DNA of 64,000 nt from Hyphococcus sp. GTDB taxonomy: Bacteria; Pseudomonadota; Alphaproteobacteria; Caulobacterales; Parvularculaceae. A model generated the notes under the pieces. It did no database searches, was not told the DNA's origin, and was given only the letters and a program-made list of their open reading frames with translations. Position numbers and translations under genes: made by a program. Positions 21,340 through 30,887 of this stretch are shown here, one piece after another. Position 1 is the first letter of the stretch. The number at the start of each line of letters is the position of its first letter. The stretch covers positions 1 to 64,000 of the forward strand of contig JAJFGF010000047.1 of NCBI GenBank assembly GCA_021776245.1, in the 5' to 3' direction.

Positions 21340-22276
21340 CCGTACAGCTTACTCGATCTATTGGATGAGTCGCTATCTCGAGCGCGCGGACAATGTGGCG
21401 CGCTTTGTGGCGGTGAATGCGCATTTGATACTTGATATGGGAATTGACCGCGAGCAGGCGCAATGGGAGCCGCTTGTGCAAGCATCAGGGGACGATGAGG
21501 ACTTCAAAAAACGGTTTAACGCGTTCGACGAAAAAAGCGTTATCCATTTTCTCACCTTCGATGCGAAAAACCCAAACTCGATTCTTTCCTGTGTGCGCAA
21601 CGCGCGTGAAAACGCTCGAACTCTACGCGAAGTAATCTCGTCGGAAATGTGGGAGTCAATCAACGCGCTTTATCACTTTGTGGACAGACATAGCCGCAAG
21701 CGCCAGGTTGATGACCTTCAGGAATTTTTCACGACCGTTCGCACAGCGAATCATTTGTTCACGGGCCTTTGCGAAAATACAATGTCGCACGACGAAGGCT
21801 GGCAATTTTCGAAGATCGGCCGCCTGTTGGAGCGCGCCGACAAAACCGCCCGCATTCTGGACGTAAAATATTTCACGTTGCTTCCGACGCCGGAATATGT
21901 GGACTCACCGTATGATAAAGTGGAATGGGGCGCCGTTTTGAAATCGGTCAGCGGATTTGAGATGTATCTCAAACGCTTTCACCACGCAAACTATCGTGAC
22001 GTAACGCAATTTCTTATACTGGACCCTTTTCTTCCGCGCGCCATTTTGCACTGCGTTAACGCCGCCGCCGATGCGCTGGCCGTGATAATTGAAATGCTTG
22101 ATGTCGACGTTCCCGTCCAGAATGAAATGGGCAAACTCAAACAGATGCTCACTGAGACTGATGTTGACGTTATCCTGGCCGGCGGACTTCATGAGTTCGT
22201 TGACGTTTTCCAATTTAACCTCAATGTCGTCGATGATGCTCTTTACAAATCCTTTTTTGCTCTTGATTCTGCATAG
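21332..22276 (+). CDS. Alpha-E domain-containing protein
   Basis: [72 protein letters not shown]; overlaps ATP-grasp gene by 8 nt. Confidence 0.88.
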   Translation: MLSRTAYSIYWMSRYLERADNVARFVAVNAHLILDMGIDREQAQWEPLVQASGDDEDFKKRFNAFDEKSVIHFLTFDAKNPNSILSCVRNARENARTLREVISSEMWESINALYHFVDRHSRKRQVDDLQEFFTTVRTANHLFTGLCENTMSHDEGWQFSKIGRLLERADKTARILDVKYFTLLPTPEYVDSPYDKVEWGAVLKSVSGFEMYLKRFHHANYRDVTQFLILDPFLPRAILHCVNAAADALAVIIEMLDVDVPVQNEMGKLKQMLTETDVDVILAGGLHEFVDVFQFNLNVVDDALYKSFFALDSA

Positions 22277-22332
22277 ACGTCGCCGATGCGTGACGCAATG
22301 TTGTCGATGAGAGGTGTTCGGCGCTGTTGTCG

Positions 22333-23265
22333 TTAAAAAACGGACAGACTGGTCTTGTTGGTAAGCAGCTCCAGCGCAGCCGTTCCGACGAGTGAGTTAC
22401 CAAGCTCGTCCAGTTCCGGCGACCACACGCAAACGGATAAATGCCCCGGCACAACGCCGACAATTCCGCCGCCAACGCCGCTTTTCGCCGGTATCCCGAC
22501 TCTAAAGGCAAAGTTGCCAACGCCGTCATACAGCCCGCAGGTTAACAGCAACGAGTTGACGCGCCGCGCGCGTATTGCCGGGAAAACAACTTCGCCGGAC
22601 GAGGGCATGACGCCCTTATTCGCAAAAGGCAGGCATGCCCGCGCAAGATCCAGGCAGGACATATTGATTGCACATTGTCTGAAATAGGTGTTGAGAACGA
22701 CGCCCACATCGGCGTTCAGATTGCCATGGCTTTTAAGAAAATTCGCGATTGCGGCATTCTTAAAGCCGTGTTGTTCTTCCGAGAGCGCGACTTCTTCATC
22801 AATTACAATAGTTTGATTCAACGACAATTTTCGAATGAGAGTCAGCAAGCGGCGTATCGGTGCAACTGAGTGAGACGCAATGCAATCGGTGACCACGAGG
22901 GCGCCAGCATTGATAAAGGGATTTCTGGGGTATCCGTTCTCCGCCTCAAGCAAGACCAGCGAATTGAAAGCCGAGCCGGAGGGTTCGCGCCCTACTCTCT
23001 TCCACAAACCGGAACCAAGACGGTCAAGCGCCAGCAATAACGTAAAAACTTTTGAAATGCTTTGAATGGAAAAGGCTTCTTTCGCATCGCCGCAGACCCA
23101 TTCACCGCCATCGACGCCGCATATCGCCATGCCGAATTTGCGAGGCGAAACCCTGGCCAGCGCTGGGATATAATCCGCAACTTTTCCCTTCCCGAATTCA
23201 GCTTGCGTTTCCCTTTCGATCTCTTCAAGTATCGTCTGAAAATCTGGCTTCTCTACGCCGATCAT
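22333..23265 (-). CDS. glsA: Glutaminase A
   Basis: GKVADYIPALARVSPRKFGMAICGVDG..AFSIQSISKVFTLLLALDRLG..GREPSGSAFNSLVLLE..NPFINAGALVVTDCI..KSGVGGGIVGVVPG. Confidence 0.92.
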   Translation of the reverse strand: MIGVEKPDFQTILEEIERETQAEFGKGKVADYIPALARVSPRKFGMAICGVDGGEWVCGDAKEAFSIQSISKVFTLLLALDRLGSGLWKRVGREPSGSAFNSLVLLEAENGYPRNPFINAGALVVTDCIASHSVAPIRRLLTLIRKLSLNQTIVIDEEVALSEEQHGFKNAAIANFLKSHGNLNADVGVVLNTYFRQCAINMSCLDLARACLPFANKGVMPSSGEVVFPAIRARRVNSLLLTCGLYDGVGNFAFRVGIPAKSGVGGGIVGVVPGHLSVCVWSPELDELGNSLVGTAALELLTNKTSLSVF

Positions 23266-23470
23266 AGGTCTCTTCCTGATTTTTCCACCGGACTGAAGTG
23301 GGGTTCTGAAATCGCGACGGAAATCTACACCCCCGTATTCCTGCCAGGGGCGAGAGCTTTGGCTCGAACGCCGAAACCAGCGACATTCACGCGTTGATCG
23401 TTATTACGCCCATGTCCTGGAAAGTTACGACTGTCTTCGACCCAAGGCCAACACTTTGTAGGTTTGTCTT

Positions 23471-23810
23471 TCAATGCAGATCCGTTTCTGCGCGGTTGTG
23501 GGCGTCTTCGGCGATTTCGCTGTAGGCATCGCCAGGTTCATGCCCGCCGGGCAATTATCTTATGATGGCGCCCCGCATCGGCGCGAATAGCCGGCGCCGC
23601 AAGCACGACGACGGATATCGATTCACGCACTTGCAGGGGCGACCGCCTGATCGCGAAGGGCAAGGCGGCCCCGCCGAAAGAATATCCAACCAGGATAAGC
23701 CTGTCATTCGGATGTTCGCGTAAGTGCGCCTCAGGGCGCACTCCAAAATGGGCGGCAAATTCCTCCGGCGTGTGTTCGTTACGGCCAATCTCTGATTGTT
23801 CGTTCACATA
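23471..23810 (-). pseudogene. Decayed VirJ/AcvB-family (alpha/beta hydrolase) remnant
   Basis: NEHTPEEFAAHFGVRPEAHLREHPNDRLILVGYSFGGAALPFAIRRSP in one frame; LPGGHEPGDAYSEIAEDAHNRAETDLH* in another. N-terminus missing. Confidence 0.6.
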
Positions 23811-24042
23811 GCGTTTTATTGGCGCTGAGGGTCATTCCCGATCATGACCTGTTGGAATCATCGGTTTTCTGCACCTGGCCGTCTTGGCCGCCTTTCAGGA
23901 AAACTTCTATTTGAGGTCCAGTGAAGATTAACAGGCGATGCCGCCCAAATTGCAGTTTGGTTCGGTCTGTCAGGCCCAGCCCCGCCCGCCCGCAAGATCC
24001 CAATCAAAACTTCCATGTATCAATCCGTCCCACTGACAAGAA

Positions 24043-24990
24043 TTAATTTTTCCTGCCTTGCAAATCCGGCTCGCCAAGTTCGAACGCAAGCGCCGCTGAG
24101 GCAGCGATCAACGGATCCGGCGCCCGCGCGACTACCGGATCTTTTTCATTATAATCCAACATATGCAGGATATACCGGATAGCGCCTATTCGCGCGCGAA
24201 GCTTGTCTTCGGACTTTATCACCGTCCAGGGCGCATAGCTCGTATTCGTCAGCCTGAATGTGACTTCTTTTGCGTGGGTATAATCGTCCCAGCGCGCTTG
24301 CGCCTCCACATCAACGGGACTGAGTTTCCATTTTTTTAAAGGATTGGTTTCACGGTCCTTGAACCGCCTTGCTTGTTCATCTCGCCCCACGGAAAGATAC
24401 AGCTTGAACAGACGAACGCCGCTGCGAACAAGCATGCGTTCAAAGTCCGGCGTCTGCGCAATAAATTCCCAATATTCTTCCTCGGTGCAAAAGCCCATCA
24501 CGCGCTCAACGCCAGCGCGATTATACCAGGAGCGATCAAAAAACACGATTTCCCCGGCCGTCGGCAGATGATCGACATAGCGCTGAAAATACCACTGTTC
24601 GCGTTCCGCGTCAGTCGGCTTGTCGAGCGAAACTACGCGGGCGCCGCGCGGATTGAGATGCTCGGTAAAGCGGCGGATGGTGCTGCCCTTTCCCGCTGCG
24701 TCGCGCCCTTCAAATACAATCACAATCTTTTGCCTTGTCGTTTTTACCCAGTTTTGCAGTTTTACCAGTTCAATTTGCAAGGGGTGCATTTCCGCATAAT
24801 ACTGGTCCAGCGACATTCGCTTGGCGTAGGGATAAAGATGTTCACGGAAATATTTTCGAATTGCATCCGGCGTCGGCTCGTGATCGGCGGCATAGGGCGT
24901 CGCGTTCGGTATGGGCCGTTCAAATTCACGGTCTTCCAGAGATTCAAGCGAATAAATATACGCGTGTGCACTGTCTGATTTATCGTTCAT
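24043..24990 (-). CDS. ppk2: Polyphosphate kinase 2
   Basis: IVFEGRDAAGKGSTIRRFTEHLNPRGARVVSLDKPTDAEREQWYFQRYVDHLPTAGEIVFFDRSWYNRAGVERVMGFC. Confidence 0.94.
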   Translation of the reverse strand: MNDKSDSAHAYIYSLESLEDREFERPIPNATPYAADHEPTPDAIRKYFREHLYPYAKRMSLDQYYAEMHPLQIELVKLQNWVKTTRQKIVIVFEGRDAAGKGSTIRRFTEHLNPRGARVVSLDKPTDAEREQWYFQRYVDHLPTAGEIVFFDRSWYNRAGVERVMGFCTEEEYWEFIAQTPDFERMLVRSGVRLFKLYLSVGRDEQARRFKDRETNPLKKWKLSPVDVEAQARWDDYTHAKEVTFRLTNTSYAPWTVIKSEDKLRARIGAIRYILHMLDYNEKDPVVARAPDPLIAASAALAFELGEPDLQGRKN

Positions 24991-25240
24991 CTCATTCTTC
25001 GCATGGTGATCGGCGAGGGCGGCGCGGGTAAGACATCAATGCGCATTCTCCCGCGTTTTTGATATTCCTGCAAGCGGCGTCCAAATTGTCCGCGCCGCCT
25101 ATCGCGTGTTTTTGATCCGTTGAGATCAGTATCAGGAGACCGCCGATTAATCCGTTATGGCGATTTGCACCTGCTAATGTATCCGGTGCATAGTGTTTGC
25201 AGCAACGCGTTGACCGTGTCACCAGCCAGAAAGCCCGCTC

Positions 25241-26203
25241 ATGCCAATTGTCGAAACTGATCCCTGGCGAATGCAGTATTTCGAAGACGCCGCCTGTCCG
25301 GCGGATGTTTTTATACCGACCGAAGACGGCGACGCATGGAAATGGTATCCAAATTACAAGTGGGTGTATAATAAACTCAGCGTTGCGGAAAGTCAGGGGC
25401 TGGAGTGCGCGCCCCATGGCCTTGACCCCGAGGCTTTCCCGGTATTTTCAAAACCCATTTACAATATGCGCGGCATGGGCGCGGGCAGCCGCGTAATCCG
25501 CAGCCTGAAGGAATATAAACATCTCCAGCGGCCGGGCCATTTCTGGATGCCCCTTTGCGACGGGGAGCACATATCAAGCGATGTTGCTGTCGTTGACGGC
25601 GCGCCGCAATGGTGGCGTCATGTGAAAGGGCTCGCTCTCGACGGCGGCATGTTCGACTATTGGACCGTCTCGAAGGACGCGCAGCCGGAAACAGAATCCT
25701 ATGGCGGCGCCTGGATTCGAAAATATTTTGCCGGCTACACCGGCATGATGAATCTGGAAACGATTGGCGGAAAGATAATTGAGGCGCATTTACGGTTCGC
25801 AGACCAATGGCCAGACCTCTATGGAGACAAGTGGGTCGATGCGCTTGTTAAACTCTACGCGAAGAAACAATGGGAATTTGACGATGCCGGGCGGCGAGAC
25901 GGCTTTTCGGTCGTTCTGTTTGGCGCCCATGGCGTTCAATATGCTCACCCGCCGGCGGAATTTGTCGATGAATTGAGAGCGACGCCCGGCGTTTCTTCCA
26001 TTCAGGTCACCTTCCACGAAGACCGTCCTCCGGTCGCGCACTCCATGCCGCCCGGCGGATTTCGGCTGGCGATTGTCAATTGCTGGGATCTTGATGTCGG
26101 CCGGTCAGTACGTGAAAAACTGGCGCTCAGCTTCTGGTCGGCGCAATCATTACTGCCTCGCCGCGGCCGGCGTACAAAGCAAGATATGTCAAATGATCGT
26201 TGA
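25241..26203 (+). CDS. Uncharacterised protein, operonic with S15-type hydrolase
   Basis: Long ORF (320 aa) starting MPIVETDPWRMQYFEDAACPADVFIPTEDGDAWKWYPNYKWVYNKL; overlaps next start by 11 nt. No fold recognised by eye. Confidence 0.7.
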   Translation: MPIVETDPWRMQYFEDAACPADVFIPTEDGDAWKWYPNYKWVYNKLSVAESQGLECAPHGLDPEAFPVFSKPIYNMRGMGAGSRVIRSLKEYKHLQRPGHFWMPLCDGEHISSDVAVVDGAPQWWRHVKGLALDGGMFDYWTVSKDAQPETESYGGAWIRKYFAGYTGMMNLETIGGKIIEAHLRFADQWPDLYGDKWVDALVKLYAKKQWEFDDAGRRDGFSVVLFGAHGVQYAHPPAEFVDELRATPGVSSIQVTFHEDRPPVAHSMPPGGFRLAIVNCWDLDVGRSVREKLALSFWSAQSLLPRRGRRTKQDMSNDR

Positions 26204-28226
26204 TGGAAGCGTGCTTGATCGCATTGAAGAAATTGAAAACATTTTCATCGAACTGAAAGATGGCTGCCGCATCGCTGCACGCATCTGGAAGGCCAGGGAC
26301 GCCGATGCGAAGCCGGTTCCGGCGATCCTTGAATATCTGCCCTATCGCAAACGCGACTTTATGCGCAGTCGCGACGAACCGATCCATCGCTATTTCGCCG
26401 GCCATGGTTATGCCGCCATTCGGGTCGATATACGCGGAACCGGCGACAGCGACGGCATTCTGACTGACGAATACACGCCGCAGGAACAGCGCGACGCGCT
26501 TGAAATCATTGAATGGATTGCGGCGCAGCCCTGGTGTGACGGCGGTGTCGGCATGATGGGCATTTCCTGGGGCGGATTTAATGCGCTGCAGGTCGCTGCG
26601 CGGCGACCGCCGGCGCTGAAGGCAATCATCACGCTTTGCTCAAGCGATGATCGTTATGCAGACGATGCACATTATATGGGCGGCTGCCTGCTCAATGAAA
26701 ATATGCAGTGGGGCTCGATGTTGATGCTCTACACCGCATTACCGCCGGATCCGGAAATTGTCGGCGAACGGTGGCGTGACATGTGGCGTGAACGCCTTAT
26801 GGCGCTGGAGCCGTTTCCCGCCCGATGGATGGCCCATCAGATTCGTGACGAATTCTGGCGGCAGGGTTCTGTATGCGAAGATTACCAGGCGATCGAAATT
26901 CCGGTCTACGCCATTGGCGGCTGGGCCGACGGTTATTCGAATGCCGTACCGCGCATGATGGAGCATTTGAGCTGCCCCAAAAAGGGACTGATCGGTCCAT
27001 GGGCGCATAATTTTCCTCATAATGGCGTTCCCGGTCCCTCCATCGGTTTTTTGCAGGAAGCAATAAAATGGTGGGACCACTGGCTGAAGGGCCGCGAGAC
27101 CGGAATTATGGAAGAACCGTCATTGCGCGTTTGGATGCAGGAAAGCGTCCCGCCGCAGCCGCAATATGAGACCTGGCCCGGTCGCTGGGTCGCGGAAGAC
27201 GCATGGCCGGTCGCCAGCGCGGCGCGCCTGGTTTGGGCTTTAAACTCCGGTCATCTTTGCGAAACCCCGGAAAAGCCCGTGGCGCTTTCGTTTTCGTCGC
27301 CGCAAACCACCGGCGTTCGGTCGGGAGAATGGTGCGGGTTCGGCGCCGATGGCGACATGCCGCGCGACCAGCGTTCAGATGACGGCGGCTCACTTGTATT
27401 TGACAGTGACCCGCTTGCGGACCGTCTGGAGCTTTTGGGCGCGCCGGAAATTGAGCTTGAATTCGCCAGCGACAAAGCGGCGGCGTTCGTCTGCGCGCGC
27501 CTTGGCGATGTCGCCCCCGACGGATCGGTCCTTCGGGTCAGCTATGGGCTGTTAAACCTGACCCATCATGAGGGACATGATAAAACTACGCCATTGCAGC
27601 CCGGAGAATGGACGCGCGCACGATTAAAATTGAATGATCTGGCGCATAGCTTTCCGCCCGGACACCGTATCCGGATTTCCCTTTCGACCAGTTACTGGCC
27701 AATCGCCTGGCCTTCGCCGGAACCGGTAACGCTCAGCATTCGCACCGGGAAAAGCCGGTTGCTGCTTCCCGTGCGCGCGCCGCGCGCCGAAGACACTGCA
27801 CTGGCCGTTTTTGATGAGCCTGCAGAGGCGCCTGGCGTCACCCACAAAAAACTGCGCGCCCTGCCGCTGCAACGCAAGGTCGAGATCGACCTTGCCACGA
27901 ATGAAATGGTTTATACGCTTAAAAGCGACGGTGGAGAATTTGACGGCGCCTCGCTCGCGCATCTCGGCGCAATCAATCTCGATATGGGCTACACGATCCT
28001 GAAACGCTATCGCATTATTGAGACCGACCCATTGTCAGCGCAGACCGAAATCAATCAACGGACGCTGTTGCGGCGCGAAAATTGGGAGATTCGCGTAACA
28101 TGTGCGACGCGGCTGACCGCGACAGCAGACGCGTTTCAGTTTTCCGCCGATCTTGAAGCCTTTGAGGGGGACACCGAGATTGCGCACCGGCAGTGGACGC
28201 TTGCGATCCCGCGCAACGGGGTTTAA
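26193..28226 (+). CDS. CocE/NonD family hydrolase (peptidase S15-like)
   Basis: ENIFIELKDGCRIAARIWKA..VPAILEYLPYRKRD..HGYAAIRVDIRGTGDSDGIL..EIIEWIAAQPWCDGGVGMMGISWGGFNALQVA.. Confidence 0.9.
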   Translation: MIVDGSVLDRIEEIENIFIELKDGCRIAARIWKARDADAKPVPAILEYLPYRKRDFMRSRDEPIHRYFAGHGYAAIRVDIRGTGDSDGILTDEYTPQEQRDALEIIEWIAAQPWCDGGVGMMGISWGGFNALQVAARRPPALKAIITLCSSDDRYADDAHYMGGCLLNENMQWGSMLMLYTALPPDPEIVGERWRDMWRERLMALEPFPARWMAHQIRDEFWRQGSVCEDYQAIEIPVYAIGGWADGYSNAVPRMMEHLSCPKKGLIGPWAHNFPHNGVPGPSIGFLQEAIKWWDHWLKGRETGIMEEPSLRVWMQESVPPQPQYETWPGRWVAEDAWPVASAARLVWALNSGHLCETPEKPVALSFSSPQTTGVRSGEWCGFGADGDMPRDQRSDDGGSLVFDSDPLADRLELLGAPEIELEFASDKAAAFVCARLGDVAPDGSVLRVSYGLLNLTHHEGHDKTTPLQPGEWTRARLKLNDLAHSFPPGHRIRISLSTSYWPIAWPSPEPVTLSIRTGKSRLLLPVRAPRAEDTALAVFDEPAEAPGVTHKKLRALPLQRKVEIDLATNEMVYTLKSDGGEFDGASLAHLGAINLDMGYTILKRYRIIETDPLSAQTEINQRTLLRRENWEIRVTCATRLTATADAFQFSADLEAFEGDTEIAHRQWTLAIPRNGV

Positions 28227-29233
28227 CGCCCGATCCGGCCCAGTGCGGCCTTAATAATCATCTGCAGCATGTCGGGATAGGTAATATCTTCAAACCCCGC
28301 CATGATTGCTAGTTTTGCATCCCAGCCCCATGCGGGATTTGGATTGATTTCCATCAGCTTTGGAATGCCGTTCGCGTCGCAGCGAAAATCAAACCGGCCA
28401 TAATCGCGCAATCCAAAACGTCGAAATAATTTTTTGCAACTCTCAATCATCTGCGCCTCGACTTCGCCGGACAGGTCGGCGCGCTTGAATCGGATGTCCG
28501 TCCAGTAAGGGCTGTCCGGAATCGATTTTGATTCATAGGAAAGAATCGGATTTAGCCCCGCCGGCAATCCGGAGAAATCAACTTCCAGCGTCGGTAGAGC
28601 GCGCAGCGCCGATTCAGGATTGCCGATCAACCCTATTCCATATTCAGGCCCCGGAAGATATTCCTGATATAGCGCATCCACATCCGGCAAAGCCGTTCGC
28701 AACCAGTCAAGATATTTGCGCGCTTCGTTCTTATTTCGAACAACGGCGTCCTTGGTGATGCCGAGACTGCCGTCAGCGCGGTTAGGCTTTATCAGCGCCG
28801 GAAAAAACTCCGGTGGCGCATCTTCCGCGCCAAGGTAAGCCTCATGCGGGACTGCAACGCCAAGCGCCTCGGCGGCGAGGCGAACGATTTGCTTGTCGTA
28901 ACACAGCACTATCGCCGCCGCCGGTGCGCCGGTGTAAGCAATCCCAAGCGTTTCAAGAAAGACCGGAATTGTCAATTCATCCGCAGCGACATTGCGATAG
29001 CCGGTGTCGCAAAAATTCACGACGAGATCAGGCCGGACCTCCTGCAAGTGTTCGAACAGATGCTCATGATTATTCCAAATTGAAATTTCAAAACCGGGAA
29101 GGCTCTCAAACGCTTCTTCCATCTTGCGATGAGTCTGGAGATCTTCTGCGCCATAAATTTCGCCGGGCTTGGCGGCGTCAGGCAAATGATGGTCACCGGT
29201 AATAATGACAAGCCGAAGCGAATGTTTGGCCAT
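28223..29233 (-). CDS. D-alanine-D-alanine-ligase-like ATP-grasp protein
   Basis: [105 protein letters not shown]. Confidence 0.85.
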   Translation of the reverse strand: MAKHSLRLVIITGDHHLPDAAKPGEIYGAEDLQTHRKMEEAFESLPGFEISIWNNHEHLFEHLQEVRPDLVVNFCDTGYRNVAADELTIPVFLETLGIAYTGAPAAAIVLCYDKQIVRLAAEALGVAVPHEAYLGAEDAPPEFFPALIKPNRADGSLGITKDAVVRNKNEARKYLDWLRTALPDVDALYQEYLPGPEYGIGLIGNPESALRALPTLEVDFSGLPAGLNPILSYESKSIPDSPYWTDIRFKRADLSGEVEAQMIESCKKLFRRFGLRDYGRFDFRCDANGIPKLMEINPNPAWGWDAKLAIMAGFEDITYPDMLQMIIKAALGRIGR

Positions 29234-29285
29234 AGCGGTCTGATAGTCCCGTTCTTTTTACAATGATAGCAGTCAAATTCCCCTG

Positions 29286-29351
29286 CTCCCAGTCGGTCAT
29301 GCCCGGCGGCTTCGACGTCACGTCGTAGACAACGCGGTTGACGCCGCGTAC
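29286..29351 (-). pseudogene. guaA 3'-end fragment (22 codons)
   Basis: Reads [22 protein letters not shown] versus intact GuaA C-terminus [22 protein letters not shown]; the stop codon is changed to CAG. Confidence 0.7.
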
Positions 29352-29576
29352 GCCACTCGCCGCTGGGCGATCTCCACGGCTTTGACGAGGGCGACCGTGT
29401 TCTGACTAGCGGCTCGGCGGTGGTCGACCGCAGCATATGCGGGCAATCCAGAACGATCCAGGTGTTCTCGACCTCGAAAGCCCCATGGTGAGCCTGGGCG
29501 CCGTTGCGCATCGACCGAATAAAACCGGAACTTTTTCTGATGAATGGTGTAGTATGAAGAAAAACAGGAGGTTAAA

Positions 29577-29732
29577 GTGAATTCGCAAAAAATATTGGCT
29601 ATTGTCGGCGTCGTCGCCATCATTATCGGCGGCATTTATTTCATCAATGAAAGTGGTAAGAGCGACATAGAAAAGCTCGGCGACAGCCTGGAGAACGCCG
29701 CTGACGACGTCGCGGACGCCATCAAGGATTAG
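29577..29732 (+). CDS. Small single-TM protein (51 aa)
   Basis: GTG start preceded by AGGAGG (5-nt gap): MNSQKILAIVGVVAIIIGGIYFINESGKSDIEKLGDSLENAADDVADAIKD*. Absent from the supplied ORF list (too short). Confidence 0.7.
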   Translation: MNSQKILAIVGVVAIIIGGIYFINESGKSDIEKLGDSLENAADDVADAIKD

Positions 29733-29739
29733 CCGAACG

Positions 29740-30543
29740 GCTCGCTCTCATTCGCGGTCAGGCTTCCCGTTGATGGATGCCGGACCAGAACCTCCACATC
29801 GCGGAGACAGGTTGAATTGCGTCTCAGCCGGCGGCGACAGCCAACCGCGCCAGCGCCGGCAAAGACGCGGCCCCGGTCTTGTCCATTACGGAGGCGATGG
29901 TTTTCAACAGTGCGCTGACTGACGCCAAGATCTACCGCAATGTTTTTATTTTGTTTCCCCGCGAGAACACGGTCCATGACTTCTCGCTGGCGCTTATGAT
30001 TCCAGCCGCCTGCGCGAAACCCTCGAAAAGCGTGACGCCTGGATTAGCATCCGGGCGATGCCACACCGGCTCGGCCCGCCCGCCTTCAGCTGTTTCCTTT
30101 ATGAACAGCGCAACGCGGTCGAAAGAGTCTTCAGCAAACCAAAGCACTTCGGGGCTGTCGCAACACGAGACGACAAACGAGACGACAACGACCGGGCATC
30201 AATCAAACCCGCCTCAATACGAATCTGGTTGCGATTTAATAAGTCGGTGACCTGGTCCAGTCATGCCGGGTAAATACGCATCAATCACAAGGCATGCTTC
30301 GTGGCCTGGATCATAGTCGGCGAGAAATGCTTCGCAGGTTGCGAAGCCAATGACCTTACGACCGCCTTGTTCAAGCAACTCGCGCATCTCCTCGCGTGTA
30401 TGGCTGTCATCATCAACGACAAAGACAATCGGTTCGCTTGTCTTCAAAACGTCGTGTAAGATGCGCTCCGTCAACGAACGATAATCACGGTGCAGATCGG
30501 GCATCAATCGCCGGATGGTTTGCGTCAGCTCTTCCAGGTTTCT
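29740..30543 (-). pseudogene. Degenerate response regulator (receiver + LuxR/FixJ-type HTH), probably the C-terminal part of a sensor/regulator
   Basis: EPIVFVVDDDSHTREEMRELLEQGGRKVIGFATCEAFLADYDPGHEACLVIDAYLPGMTG (receiver), then a break, then MDRVLAGKQNKNIAVDLGVSQRTVENHR (HTH) in a different frame. Confidence 0.7.
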
Positions 30544-30761
30544 ACATGACGCAGACGGCTCTTACGCCAAGCAATGCGACATTGCGATTAACGGGATGTG
30601 TGCAGCCACAGGTGTCGCTTGTCCCGGCAGGGCAACCTGTATCCAAGGCTAAATTAGACTGGCCCAGGGAAGACCATGTGTATCGGGGATGTTTTGGAAC
30701 TCTTTTCGTGATAGGGGGTTAAATGCAATGGACGGCGATCGCGCCGCCACAGGAGAATTTC

Positions 30762-30887
30762 ATGCGCATTTTGAGCATTGTATTGATAAGCTGCTTTTTT
30801 CTCGCTTCCTGCGAGACGATTAAAGGCGTTGGACGAGACGTTGAGGATGCTGGCGAGGCGATCGACGATTCAATCGACGACGAATAA
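30762..30887 (+). CDS. Entericidin A/B-like small lipoprotein (41 aa)
   Basis: MRILSIVLISCFFLASCETIKGVGRDVEDAGEAIDDSIDDE*; lipobox LASC, ETIKGVGRDVEDAGEAI matches the entericidin pattern; AGGAGA SD. Confidence 0.8.
   Translation: MRILSIVLISCFFLASCETIKGVGRDVEDAGEAIDDSIDDE

Noticed and set aside
24992-25417. 141-aa minus-strand ORF upstream of the 25241 gene
   Set aside because: Mostly overlaps the start of the better-supported plus-strand gene and has no recognised domain.
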